Assembly: GCA_902795745.1 (NCBI GenBank)
Contig: CADBMG010000127.1
Span: forward strand, 1-18,940
DNA length: 18,940 nucleotides
DNA from: an uncultured Pseudomonadota bacterium
GTDB lineage: Bacteria > Pseudomonadota > Alphaproteobacteria > RF32 > CAG-239
Reading direction: 5' to 3'
Positions within the stretch are counted from its first letter, which is position 1; the number at the start of each line of letters is the position of its first letter. Both the position numbers and the translations under genes were made by a program. Shown piece after piece: positions 6,841 to 14,035 of the stretch. The notes under the pieces are model-generated. The model was not told the DNA's origin. It saw nothing but the letters and a program-made list of their open reading frames with translations, and made no database searches.

Positions 6841-7203
6841 ATGCGCAGTATTAAGACGGCAATGTTAATTCTATGGCTGACTCTCACATTGAGTGTTGCT
6901 TTGGTTTCGTCGGTACTGAAGAATAAAGTACAGACTCTTGAACGTCGTTTGGTATCAATTAATACCGATATTCAGCGCGATATTGAAAGTATACACGTCT
7001 TGAAAGCTGAGTGGAGCCACTACAATACGCCGGAACGCTTGCGCAAATTGGCCTACGATCAGCTATCTTTGGAAAATGCCAAGCCTGAACAAATTATTAA
7101 CTATTCTGCGTTACAATTCAATTATGAAGATTCGCCGACAAGCAGAAATGGCAAAATGAATAGTAAGAATTTAACAACGTTGGTTAAGGCAATAAAGAGA
7201 TAA
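6841..7203 (+). CDS. ftsL: Cell division protein FtsL
   Basis: This 120-residue bitopic protein has one N-terminal membrane helix (about residues 6-25, TAMLILWLTLTLSVALVSSV). A periplasmic coiled coil follows (about 26-60, KNKVQTLERRLVSINTDIQR), and then the short YNTPERLRKLAYDQLSLENA segment that recurs in FtsL proteins. FtsL joins FtsB and FtsQ to activate the septal synthase FtsWI. The start at 6841 is set by a strong AGGAGG; an earlier in-frame ATG lies inside rsmH. Sequence conservation in this family is low, so the call rests on size, topology, and position between rsmH and ftsI, with one base separating it from ftsI. Confidence 0.88.
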   Translation: MRSIKTAMLILWLTLTLSVALVSSVLKNKVQTLERRLVSINTDIQRDIESIHVLKAEWSHYNTPERLRKLAYDQLSLENAKPEQIINYSALQFNYEDSPTSRNGKMNSKNLTTLVKAIKR

Positions 7204-7204
7204 G

Positions 7205-8965
7205 ATGGGATTAAAGGTCAATTTTTCGAAACGCAACAGCGAACGTTTTTATCTGCCGGGACAAGATATAAAAATTTCACGCAACGCCGTTTTGCGCAAA
7301 AATTATACGACCGAAAGTGATAATGTTTTAACCTGTCGCCAGCGCACAATCTTTACGTTGTGGTGTTTTGCGTTAATTTATGCAGTACTTTGTTTCAAGG
7401 TAAGTTATGTTTGCTTAGGTCATGGTATTAATATTGACACTGCTATTATGGGCGAACAAATGGCAGATGAAGACGTAATTCGTTTTAAGAATCCGGTAAA
7501 GAGAGCAGATATTTTGGACCGTAACGGTGAAATTATTGCGACTTCTTTACCTACGGTAAATCTCTATGCCAATACCAAGCAGATTAAAAACGCTCAGGAT
7601 GTAGCGGAAAAACTTAACTATATTTTTCCGGATATTTCGTATGAAACATTTTTAGCTAAATTACAGCGTCGCGGTGCTTTTATATATTTGAAACGAAACT
7701 TATCGCCGGCACAACAACTGCAAGTCAATAATCTGGGTATTCCGGGGTTGGAGTTTGAAAATTGCGAAAAGCGTATTTACCCGCACAAGAATCTTTTTGC
7801 TCATGTTTTGGGCAATACCAATGTAGATAATGTAGGTATTGCCGGAGTTGAAAAGGCTATGGATGAGCGTTTGACCACTTCTACCAAACCGCTATCCTTG
7901 TCACTCGATTTGGGGATTCAGAATACTATTCGCGATGCATTGATTGAAGGTGTTAAACAGTTTAATGCCGAAGGTGCAGCGGCAATTTTGATGGAAGCCA
8001 AGACCGGACAGGTAATTGCCTTAACCTCTGTTCCGGATTTTGATCCGAATGAAAATTTAAAAATTGAAGATCGGGCAATGTTTAACTTTGCCACCAAAGG
8101 AGTTTACGAAGCCGGTTCTGTTTTCAAAGTGTTTAACACGGCTCTTTGTTTGGAAAGCGGTAAAGTCAAAGTAACAGACCGTTTTGATACTTCTCGTCCG
8201 GTTTATTTCGGCAAGGCTAAAGTGACTGATCCGCACGGCTCTCATAAGATGCTTACTCCTGAAGATATTTTGGTAGAATCATCTAATATCGGTTCAACTT
8301 TGGAAATTTTGCAGGTAGGCAAAAAGTTCCAGCGCAATTTCTTGCAAAACATCAATATGGATAAGGAACTTGCAGATTTTGAATTGCCGGAGGTGGCGCG
8401 TCCGCTGTTTTTGAGCGAACGGCGGTGGAGTAATCATACTATGGCAACCATCAGCTACGGTTATGGCATTTCAACTACGCCGTTACATATTATCAGTGCA
8501 TTTTCGGCCGTTATCAATGGCGGAATGTATCATGAACCGAGCTTGATATATAAAAAACCGCATGAAGGCAAACGCGTAGTTTCCGAAAAGACATCGCAGA
8601 ATATGCGTACATTGTTGCGTGCAGTTGTTACTCGCGGTACCGGCCGTCGTGCTAATGTTGATGGCTATCAGGTGATGGGTAAAACCGGAACGGCGGATAA
8701 ATTGGAAAACGGACATTATAATCATAAAAAGAGTATTTCAACCTTTGTTTCCGGCTTTCCGGAGTCTAATCCGCAATATACTCTGATTGTGGTTATGGAC
8801 GATCCGAAAGCCAGCAAAGAAACATTTGGTTATACCACTGCCGGTTGGAATGCCGTGCCGATTACAAAAAATATTATTACCGCAGTTGCTCCGCAGCTTA
8901 ATGTTAAAGTTGATTTTGATATCGAAAAGCAAAAAAATATTGTTAATGCTGCTTATAAAAAATAA
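7205..8965 (+). CDS. ftsI: Septal peptidoglycan transpeptidase FtsI (PBP3)
   Basis: This 586-residue class B penicillin-binding protein has a short cytoplasmic tail, a membrane anchor (about 47-65), a pedestal domain (about 100-225, with RADILDRNGEIIATS and GNTNVDNVGIAGVE), and a transpeptidase domain. Active-site motifs are intact: Ser305-x-x-Lys308 in EAGSVFK, Ser359-Ser360-Asn361 in VESSNIGS, and Lys493-Thr-Gly in MGKTGTAD. FtsI cross-links septal peptidoglycan together with FtsW. It is the last gene of the mraZ operon here. The usual next gene, murE, is absent; 78 bases later an unrelated hydrolase begins with its own ribosome site. I see no clear terminator in the gap. Confidence 0.96.
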   Translation: MGLKVNFSKRNSERFYLPGQDIKISRNAVLRKNYTTESDNVLTCRQRTIFTLWCFALIYAVLCFKVSYVCLGHGINIDTAIMGEQMADEDVIRFKNPVKRADILDRNGEIIATSLPTVNLYANTKQIKNAQDVAEKLNYIFPDISYETFLAKLQRRGAFIYLKRNLSPAQQLQVNNLGIPGLEFENCEKRIYPHKNLFAHVLGNTNVDNVGIAGVEKAMDERLTTSTKPLSLSLDLGIQNTIRDALIEGVKQFNAEGAAAILMEAKTGQVIALTSVPDFDPNENLKIEDRAMFNFATKGVYEAGSVFKVFNTALCLESGKVKVTDRFDTSRPVYFGKAKVTDPHGSHKMLTPEDILVESSNIGSTLEILQVGKKFQRNFLQNINMDKELADFELPEVARPLFLSERRWSNHTMATISYGYGISTTPLHIISAFSAVINGGMYHEPSLIYKKPHEGKRVVSEKTSQNMRTLLRAVVTRGTGRRANVDGYQVMGKTGTADKLENGHYNHKKSISTFVSGFPESNPQYTLIVVMDDPKASKETFGYTTAGWNAVPITKNIITAVAPQLNVKVDFDIEKQKNIVNAAYKK

Positions 8966-9043
8966 GCAATGTTTGTTAAGCAAATTAAATGTCGTTGATT
9001 TTTGCATTTGAGAGAGTTAATTTATCTCACAAGGAGAAATATT

Positions 9044-9667
9044 ATGATTATACAGCAACAGACAGTGTGTGATGTTATTGCGACCAACGCTTATTTTTAC
9101 GTAGATGAAAAAACTAAACATGGCTTTTTGATTGACCCCGGCGCTGAGGCGGATTTGTTGTTAAAAGAGATTGACGATAAAGGGTATATTATTGAAAAAA
9201 TCTTGCTAACTCACGGACATTTTGATCACATCGGTGCAGTTGAAAAAATTGCTCAAATGCTGAATATTCCATACTTCATTCATCACGAAGGGAAAAAATA
9301 TCTAACTGATGCAACGTATAATTTGTCAGCTTGGTTTGTAAAACCTATCATCCTTGAAAAAGCTCAATATTTTGATGATGGAGATGTTATTTGTTTGTCA
9401 TCTGCTCCGTATATTTGTTTAAGGGTGATATATACTCCGGGGCATACATCGGATTCGGTTGTTTTCTATGATAAAGTCAATAAAATTGCCTTTTGCGGTG
9501 ATACGGTTTTTAGGGAAGGGGTAGGACGTACGGATGTTCCCGGGGGTGATATGCAAAGTCTGTGGCAGAGCATAGAAAATAGAATTTGGTCACTTCCGGA
9601 TGATACGATATTATATTGTGGTCATGGTTTGCAAACTTCGGTTGAAAATGAAAAATATCGCAGGTAA
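9044..9667 (+). CDS. MBL-fold metallo-hydrolase, glyoxalase II-like
   Basis: This 207-residue protein starts at 9044, where AAGGAG sits seven bases before the ATG; the frame opens earlier at 9002 without a ribosome site. The metal-binding set of the metallo-beta-lactamase fold is complete: His57, His59, Asp61 and His62 in THGHFDHIG, His134 in TPGHTSDS, Asp153 in FCGDTVF, and His194 in YCGHG. FREGVGRTDVPGGD matches the glyoxalase II-like/YcbL subgroup of small hydrolases. It lacks the C-terminal helical domain of true glyoxalase II, so the substrate may be S-lactoylglutathione or another thioester. It is cytoplasmic. It follows ftsI by 78 bases and precedes the tandem-repeat gene by 53. Confidence 0.9.
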   Translation: MIIQQQTVCDVIATNAYFYVDEKTKHGFLIDPGAEADLLLKEIDDKGYIIEKILLTHGHFDHIGAVEKIAQMLNIPYFIHHEGKKYLTDATYNLSAWFVKPIILEKAQYFDDGDVICLSSAPYICLRVIYTPGHTSDSVVFYDKVNKIAFCGDTVFREGVGRTDVPGGDMQSLWQSIENRIWSLPDDTILYCGHGLQTSVENEKYRR

Positions 9668-9720
9668 TGATTGACTTATCGAAAATTAGAGCTAAAATCG
9701 GTAAAAAGGAGTATAAAAAT

Positions 9721-10176
9721 ATGAAAAAAATTGTGATTTTAGGTTTTGCTTTACTGTTGGCGGGAAATATTGCAAATGCCGGTAATGTTCGTTACGGATA
9801 CAATGCGCAAGGCGACTATGTGCCGGTAGAAATTGACGGTCAACAGGTTGATTACGGATACAATGCCCAAGGCGACTATGTGCCGGTAAAGGTGGGAAAT
9901 CAGCAGGTTGATTACGGATACAATGCTCAAGGCGATTATGTGCCGGTAAAGGTGGGAAATCAGCAGGTCGATTACGGATATAATGCCCAAGGAGACTATG
10001 TGCCGGTAAAAGTGGGAAATCAACAGGTCGATTACGGATATAATGCCCAAGGCAATTATGTACCGGTTGGAATTGGAAATAATAATACCGACTCATCATT
10101 CAAGTTTAAGTCCAATGGAGGTTCGGCTTCTTCCGGTAGCAGCGGATTCTCATCAGATTGGAAGTGGAAAAATTAA
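9721..10176 (+). CDS. Secreted tandem-repeat protein (five YGYNAQGDYVPV units)
   Basis: I do not recognise a family. The ATG at 9721 has AAGGAG upstream and opens a clean signal peptide (MKKIVILGFALLLAGNIANA). An ATG at 9667 overlapping the previous stop would bury that signal and is not preferred. The mature part is five 20-residue repeats (residues 25-124) of the form YGYNAQGDYVPVKVGNQQVD. The first unit has EIDG in place of KVGN and the last is degenerate (GIGNNNTD). A Gly/Ser-rich tail follows, ending in DWKWKN. The 151-residue product has no cysteine and no catalytic motif. It is probably periplasmic or surface exposed; the Tyr-rich repeat could form a beta-structured binding or adhesive element, but that is a guess. 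Confidence 0.85.
   Translation: MKKIVILGFALLLAGNIANAGNVRYGYNAQGDYVPVEIDGQQVDYGYNAQGDYVPVKVGNQQVDYGYNAQGDYVPVKVGNQQVDYGYNAQGDYVPVKVGNQQVDYGYNAQGNYVPVGIGNNNTDSSFKFKSNGGSASSGSSGFSSDWKWKN
9793..10092 (+). repeat. Five in-frame 60-bp tandem repeats
   Basis: Units begin at 9793, 9853, 9913, 9973 and 10033 with an exact 60-bp period. Units 2, 3 and 4 encode identical 20-residue peptides. Units 2 and 3 differ at three positions and units 3 and 4 at six, all in third codon positions and all silent. The array is wholly inside the secreted repeat-protein gene. Confidence 0.95.
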
Positions 10177-10182
10177 AGTTCC

Positions 10183-10204
10183 AAATGTTTCACGTGAAAC
10201 ATTT
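10183..10204. other. Chromosomal parS site (ParB binding)
   Basis: A perfect 22-bp inverted repeat has as its central 16 bp (10186-10201) TGTTTCACGTGAAACA. This matches the near-universal bacterial parS consensus (TGTTNCACGTGAAACA). ParB-CTP loads here and slides outward; with ParA it segregates the origin region. In most bacteria parS sites lie near the origin. It begins seven bases after the stop codon of the repeat-protein gene. The inverted repeat could also form a hairpin in RNA, but it has no proper T-run beyond the stem, so I treat it as a DNA site. Confidence 0.92.
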
Positions 10205-10291
10205 TACGTTTTATCGTGTAGAATCAATAAATTATAAAAGAAAAATATTATAAAAAATAATTGTTTTCTTATTTTAGAAATCTAAAAAAGC

Positions 10292-10320
10292 TTTACAAGT
10301 AAGTAAAGTTTTATTATACT
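10292..10320 (+). promoter_or_regulatory. Promoter of the four-helix membrane-protein gene
   Basis: TTTACA (10292-10297) and TATACT (10315-10320) are separated by 17 bp and lie 35 bp before the ATG at 10356. An inverted repeat, CTTTAC (10291-10296) and GTAAAG (10303-10308), covers the -35 box and may be an operator. The remainder of the 10205-10355 gap is plain A/T-rich sequence. Confidence 0.7.
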
Positions 10321-10355
10321 GCTACTGAAAATTTATTATTAACATTAATATAATT

Positions 10356-10775
10356 ATGAAACAAAAAAATTATTTCAGGCTTTTAGATGCATTACGTGTC
10401 TTATTTTTTGTCGCACTGATTGCAACGCCGGTTTGTTTGGGTCTAGGGTATCCTTACCTTGCGTTAGGTTTATCTTTTTGCGCTGCGACGGTTTGTTCGG
10501 GTATAATAACTGGTAAGTGGATATTCGGGCTCAGCATCGAGGAAACATTGGGAATGAGCATTATTTTCTTTGTTATAGTGGATATTGTCATCTTCCTAAT
10601 TGTTTTGGCGATATTGGCAATAGGCTATTTTGTGAGTTTGCTGATTGGAGCAAATGCTTCGCTGGGAGAAACTTGGGTACGCACACCTTGTGAGGTATGC
10701 TGTGTGATTATGTTTATTTATTGCCTGATTTTCCTTACCGCAGTTTGTAAGGATAAGCCACAGTATCGACACTGA
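10356..10775 (+). CDS. Small hypothetical membrane protein (four predicted helices)
   Basis: I do not recognise this 139-residue protein. Hydrophobic segments at about 12-33, 34-56, 62-98 (long, possibly kinked or carrying an internal loop) and 110-131 suggest four membrane helices. A basic N-terminus (MKQKNYFRLLDALR) and a polar C-terminus (KDKPQYRH) flank them. Five cysteines occur, some clustered near CEVCC at about residues 112-116. No Shine-Dalgarno is evident before the ATG, so the start depends on the promoter position and the N-terminal shape. The gene is monocistronic, with its own promoter and a shared terminator. It resembles the membrane protein at 560-979 in size only; I see no convincing alignment. 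Confidence 0.7.
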   Translation: MKQKNYFRLLDALRVLFFVALIATPVCLGLGYPYLALGLSFCAATVCSGIITGKWIFGLSIEETLGMSIIFFVIVDIVIFLIVLAILAIGYFVSLLIGANASLGETWVRTPCEVCCVIMFIYCLIFLTAVCKDKPQYRH

Positions 10776-10780
10776 TGAAA

Positions 10781-10806
10781 AAACAGTCTCTTTTAGGAGA
10801 CTGTTT
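10781..10806 (-). terminator. Terminator shared by convergent genes
   Basis: AAACAGTCTC (10781-10790) and GAGACTGTTT (10797-10806) form a perfect 10-bp stem with a 6-nt loop. Read on the minus strand the stem continues into six Ts, so it terminates the cyclophilin operon. On the plus strand the T-run is weak, but the hairpin may also help end the membrane-protein transcript. Confidence 0.88.
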
Positions 10807-10814
10807 CTTCATAT

Positions 10815-11423
10815 TTATAAATCGGCAATTATCGACATAGCGACAATCTCATCGGCCGGATCAGCCACCATTCCGCTTTGTCCGCCGCCTTTTTTCAACA
10901 TGTCAACGAATTCCATGCCGCTTATCACGTTGCCCCAGATGGTGTATTGGCCATCGAGCCATGGGCAATCGGCATAACAGATGAAAAATTGGCTGTCAGC
11001 AGAGTCCGGATTCATCGCGCGAGCCATTGAAACAGTCCCACGCTGATGGCGCATACGATTGAATTCAGCCTTTAATTTTTTGCCGCTTCCACCGGTGCCA
11101 TCTCCGCGCGGGCATCCGGCCTGAGCCATAAATCCTTCTATTACGCGGTGGAATTTTAATCCGTTGTAAAAACCTTGACGTACCAATTCCTTGATTCTTG
11201 CTACATGGTTCGGTGCAACATCCGGAAACATTTCTATTATCACATCACCGTATTTTGTTTTAAGCAACAATGCATTTTCTGCATCTTTAACATCGTAAGA
11301 ATGCTTAATTTTTTTAGCTCTTGTCGAGCTCATTTCTAATTTTTTAGTTTCATTGCCGGACAGCTTTTGTGTGTTCGGTTTAGCAATATTTTTAGTTTCG
11401 CTTTTACCTAACAAATCAGTCAT
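10815..11423 (-). CDS. Peptidyl-prolyl cis-trans isomerase, cyclophilin type
   Basis: The ATG at 11423 is chosen because AAAGGA lies eight bases upstream, giving 202 residues; the frame extends to 11477 without a ribosome site. The cyclophilin domain runs from about 50 to 202. Catalytic-site residues are visible: Phe91-His92-Arg93 in FHRVIEGFMAQAG, Gln101, Gln145-Phe146-Phe147 in SQFFICY, and Trp155 in CPWLDGQYTIWG. There is no signal peptide, so it acts in the cytoplasm. It carries an unusual 45-50 residue polar, Lys/Thr/Ser-rich N-terminal extension (KSETKNIAKPNTQKLSGNE). It follows the ATP-grasp gene by 43 bases in the same direction and is probably the last gene of that operon. Confidence 0.93.
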   Translation of the reverse strand: MTDLLGKSETKNIAKPNTQKLSGNETKKLEMSSTRAKKIKHSYDVKDAENALLLKTKYGDVIIEMFPDVAPNHVARIKELVRQGFYNGLKFHRVIEGFMAQAGCPRGDGTGGSGKKLKAEFNRMRHQRGTVSMARAMNPDSADSQFFICYADCPWLDGQYTIWGNVISGMEFVDMLKKGGGQSGMVADPADEIVAMSIIADL

Positions 11424-11466
11424 TTTACAAATCCTTTCAAATTGTTTATATCCAATATTTAGGTTG

Positions 11467-12435
11467 TTACATGGCATTATTCAAGACAAAATCCACTCTT
11501 TGTTCAGCGGTTAAATTTTTAGGATAATATTTTTCAACGTTTTTAATGACTTCTTTTAAACCGCGTCCGTTGGCGATTTGCACTGCCAGTCCCGGTCGCG
11601 CATTTAATTCAAGCATCATCGGACCGCGCTCTTTGTCAAGCACAATATCTGCTCCCAAATATCCCAATCCGGTCATTTCATAAGCCTGAGCACCAATCAT
11701 TAAATGTTCGCGCCAATAAGGTACTTGCAATGTCATTAAATCAGCGTTTGTATCCGGATGAATTGCTATATGCAGATTATGCGAAACAGCTTGGACTGCT
11801 TTGCCGGTACGCATATCAAGCCCTACACCGACCGCACCTTGATGCAAATTGGCTCTACCGTCAGATTCTTTGGTAGCCAAACGCATCATTGCCATAATCG
11901 GATAGCCTTTATAAACAATCAAACGAACATCAGGAATGCCTTGATAGCTGAAGTTTTGAAAAGCATCACTGAAATGTACCAACTCTTCTATCAGAGCCAC
12001 ATCATATTGTCCGCCTAAGCTGTATAAACCACTTAACAGGTTGGAAATGTGCTGATATACATCATTAAAGGTTAATCTTTTGCCGGATGCCGTAATGAAA
12101 ACACCGTCGGCATACTGTTTTATTACCAATACACCTTTACCCTGACTACCATGAGCGGGCTTAATTACGAATTCACTGTGTCCTGATACAATTTGCAGCA
12201 AATCTTTTACTTCATACTGATGCTCGATTACTCCAATCATTCGCGGGGTATTGATATCAATACTGTTGGCTAATTTTTTTGTTTGTACTTTATCATCTAC
12301 CAACGGATATAGAGAGCGTTTATTGTGTTTGGATATCACAAAATAGTTGCGGGCGTTCATTCCTAAAACTCCGCGTTGACGCAACTGTTCCGGTGCTGCA
12401 AACATTGAAATATATTTTTTTATACCAAAATCCAT
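11467..12435 (-). CDS. ATP-grasp ligase, alpha-L-glutamate ligase-like (RimK-related)
   Basis: AAGGA lies eight bases before the ATG at 12435 but directly against the earlier ATG at 12444. I start at 12435, one base after the stop of the preceding gene, giving 322 residues. ATP-grasp motifs are visible: Lys92 in IKPAHGSQGKGVLVI (about 91-105), the adenine-side acidic stretch near LIEELVHF (148-155), and the metal-binding ELNARPG (276-282). An RLI-VYKG segment is also present. Enzymes of this fold activate a carboxylate as an acyl-phosphate and join it to an amine; this subgroup is annotated after RimK, which adds glutamate to ribosomal protein S6. Its fixed neighbours are a retropepsin-like protease and a transglutaminase-7TM protein, suggesting peptide tagging or untagging at the envelope. 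The substrate is unknown. Confidence 0.88.
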   Translation of the reverse strand: MDFGIKKYISMFAAPEQLRQRGVLGMNARNYFVISKHNKRSLYPLVDDKVQTKKLANSIDINTPRMIGVIEHQYEVKDLLQIVSGHSEFVIKPAHGSQGKGVLVIKQYADGVFITASGKRLTFNDVYQHISNLLSGLYSLGGQYDVALIEELVHFSDAFQNFSYQGIPDVRLIVYKGYPIMAMMRLATKESDGRANLHQGAVGVGLDMRTGKAVQAVSHNLHIAIHPDTNADLMTLQVPYWREHLMIGAQAYEMTGLGYLGADIVLDKERGPMMLELNARPGLAVQIANGRGLKEVIKNVEKYYPKNLTAEQRVDFVLNNAM

Positions 12436-12436
12436 T

Positions 12437-14020
12437 TTATTCATCCTTTGCTAACGGAGCAAAGCGTTTGAGTTCCGTTAGGCGATATCCGGTGTATGTT
12501 CCGAGCAACATTACTATTGCCAATATTACGAAATTCCACTCATTGAAGGCAAACATAATATGGCGAATATAAGGGCTGCTGATAACAACGTAGGTAAATA
12601 CAGCTACAATCAGGGTATTTATAATTTGTTTAATGGCGTTGCGTGCTCCGTCTTCTTCCCATGTTATGCAAGCGCGTTCAATAATCCATGCCGTAATGAT
12701 TATCGGGAAGAAGGCTGCCGAAGCAATAACTTTCCAATCGGCGCGGTAGCCGAAAACGGTTAAAAACTGCATGATGATTATTACGAAAATTACCACTGCT
12801 GAAATTCTCGGCACCAACAACAAATTAAGCCTTGTCAGTAATGTACGTATTAACAATCCCAATCCGACAATAGCCGTAAAGCAAATAAATCCCGAAACAA
12901 AACCGGTGCGAACCAACGACATTGCCACCAACATAGGGGTAAATGTTCCCATGGTCGAAATGCCGATTACGTTACGTAAAATCACCACCAACAAAATGCC
13001 TAACGGAAATATCATCAGCCATTTTAAGATATTTTGTTCCAATGATGGTAAGTCGTAGATGGTATAATTAAATAAGCTACTGTTTTCATATTTAGCCCGT
13101 CGTCCGGCCATTTTGAATGAAGAAATAACTGATTTAACAACAGAAAACTTAATTTCCGAACTGTATCCGCCGGCAACATCCAAGAGCGAAACTCCTCCGC
13201 GTTGGAATACTACGAAATTTTTCGGTAATCCGCGATCTCCACTCATTATATTATATACCTGCCACTTGCTTCCCTCATAAACTTCAAGCATTATATCCGC
13301 GGTTGTGGCGTGTTTGTGTTCATCCAGCTTTACGCCGCGGATAATTCGCGCCGGAATATTTTTAGTAGCCAATAGCCAGATAATTTTATCTGCCATAATT
13401 TTCGAAGTTTTCTTCACCGGTAAAAAAGTATCGACTTCCGGAGCCAAACTTTCTTCGTTAAGCAGACGAATGATACGCTCGGCTTTTGTTCCTTCCTTTC
13501 CTTCGGTTAAAGCCCAGAGTGCATTAACCATCTCTTTTTGCTGCTCACTGTCATAGGTAATTTTTTGTGTTTTTTCCGGTTTATCCGCCCAAACTTTACC
13601 GGTTGTGTCTTCATTATCATACAGCATAATACGGTAATATAAGTCCTGCTTACTTTTACGTCCTTTAGATGTAAGAAATAAGCGATGATTTTTTTCATCT
13701 TTTTTGACATCATAACCTTTGGCAATGGCATCTTCGCTCAATATTCTGTATGCACCGGAAGAACTGGGGGTTGCCATTGATACTTCAATAGGATCTCCGC
13801 TGGGAATGAAAGAAATATGGGCATCAATCGTCCATACGTCGGAACGTTCACTCGGGCGAAAACTAAATCCCCATACCGTGATTTTATACCAAGTTGCGGC
13901 AATTGCAAAAATTGTGGCGATAATTAGAAAAACAGTTAATCCGCCGCGTACTGAGCAAAGTTTACGTTTTAAACTTTCTGCTGCTTTTTTAGCGACGGCT
14001 CTGATATTTGATATTTTCAT
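12437..14020 (-). CDS. Inactive transglutaminase fused to seven membrane helices
   Basis: This 527-residue protein has one N-terminal helix (about 27-45), a periplasmic region to about 325, and a C-terminal block of about seven helices (about 330-510). The block contains the signature RNVIGISTMGTFTPMLVAM. A transglutaminase-like core is recognisable around residues 205-260 (KIIWLLATKNIPARIIRGV, then ADIMLEVYEGSKWQVYN). It lacks the catalytic cysteine before NIPAR, and the usual His of the HxWxEVY position is not there. This is the known 'inactive transglutaminase fused to 7TM' architecture, consistently found with an ATP-grasp ligase and a retropepsin-like protease. The ATG has GAGGA four bases upstream. 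Function is unproven; binding or sensing a modified peptide in the periplasm is an inference. Confidence 0.88.
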   Translation of the reverse strand: MKISNIRAVAKKAAESLKRKLCSVRGGLTVFLIIATIFAIAATWYKITVWGFSFRPSERSDVWTIDAHISFIPSGDPIEVSMATPSSSGAYRILSEDAIAKGYDVKKDEKNHRLFLTSKGRKSKQDLYYRIMLYDNEDTTGKVWADKPEKTQKITYDSEQQKEMVNALWALTEGKEGTKAERIIRLLNEESLAPEVDTFLPVKKTSKIMADKIIWLLATKNIPARIIRGVKLDEHKHATTADIMLEVYEGSKWQVYNIMSGDRGLPKNFVVFQRGGVSLLDVAGGYSSEIKFSVVKSVISSFKMAGRRAKYENSSLFNYTIYDLPSLEQNILKWLMIFPLGILLVVILRNVIGISTMGTFTPMLVAMSLVRTGFVSGFICFTAIVGLGLLIRTLLTRLNLLLVPRISAVVIFVIIIMQFLTVFGYRADWKVIASAAFFPIIITAWIIERACITWEEDGARNAIKQIINTLIVAVFTYVVISSPYIRHIMFAFNEWNFVILAIVMLLGTYTGYRLTELKRFAPLAKDE

Positions 14021-14035
14021 TTAGTCCTCGTTTGA

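Noticed and set aside
9667..9720. ATG at 9667 overlapping the MBL stop (TAATG) as the start of the repeat protein
   Set aside because: It would place 18 residues ahead of a clean signal peptide; the ATG at 9721 has a good AAGGAG site.
9793..10092. 60-bp repeats considered as a CRISPR array or satellite
   Set aside because: There are no unique spacers, the repeats are contiguous and in frame, and differences among units 2-4 are silent, so this is a protein repeat.
9692..10099. Long open frames antisense to the tandem repeat (also 9751-10050)
   Set aside because: They exist because a 60-bp in-frame repeat keeps all frames open once one unit is open. No ribosome site or signal supports them, while the plus-strand gene has both.
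10183..10204. The parS palindrome considered as an intrinsic terminator of the repeat-protein gene
   Set aside because: The stem is A/T-rich, with only a short T stretch that is mostly part of the stem, and the core matches parS exactly.
560..10775. Possible homology between the two small membrane proteins (560-979 and 10356-10775)
   Set aside because: They have equal length (139 residues) and are both hydrophobic, but no shared motif or alignable segment was seen; equal length is likely coincidence.
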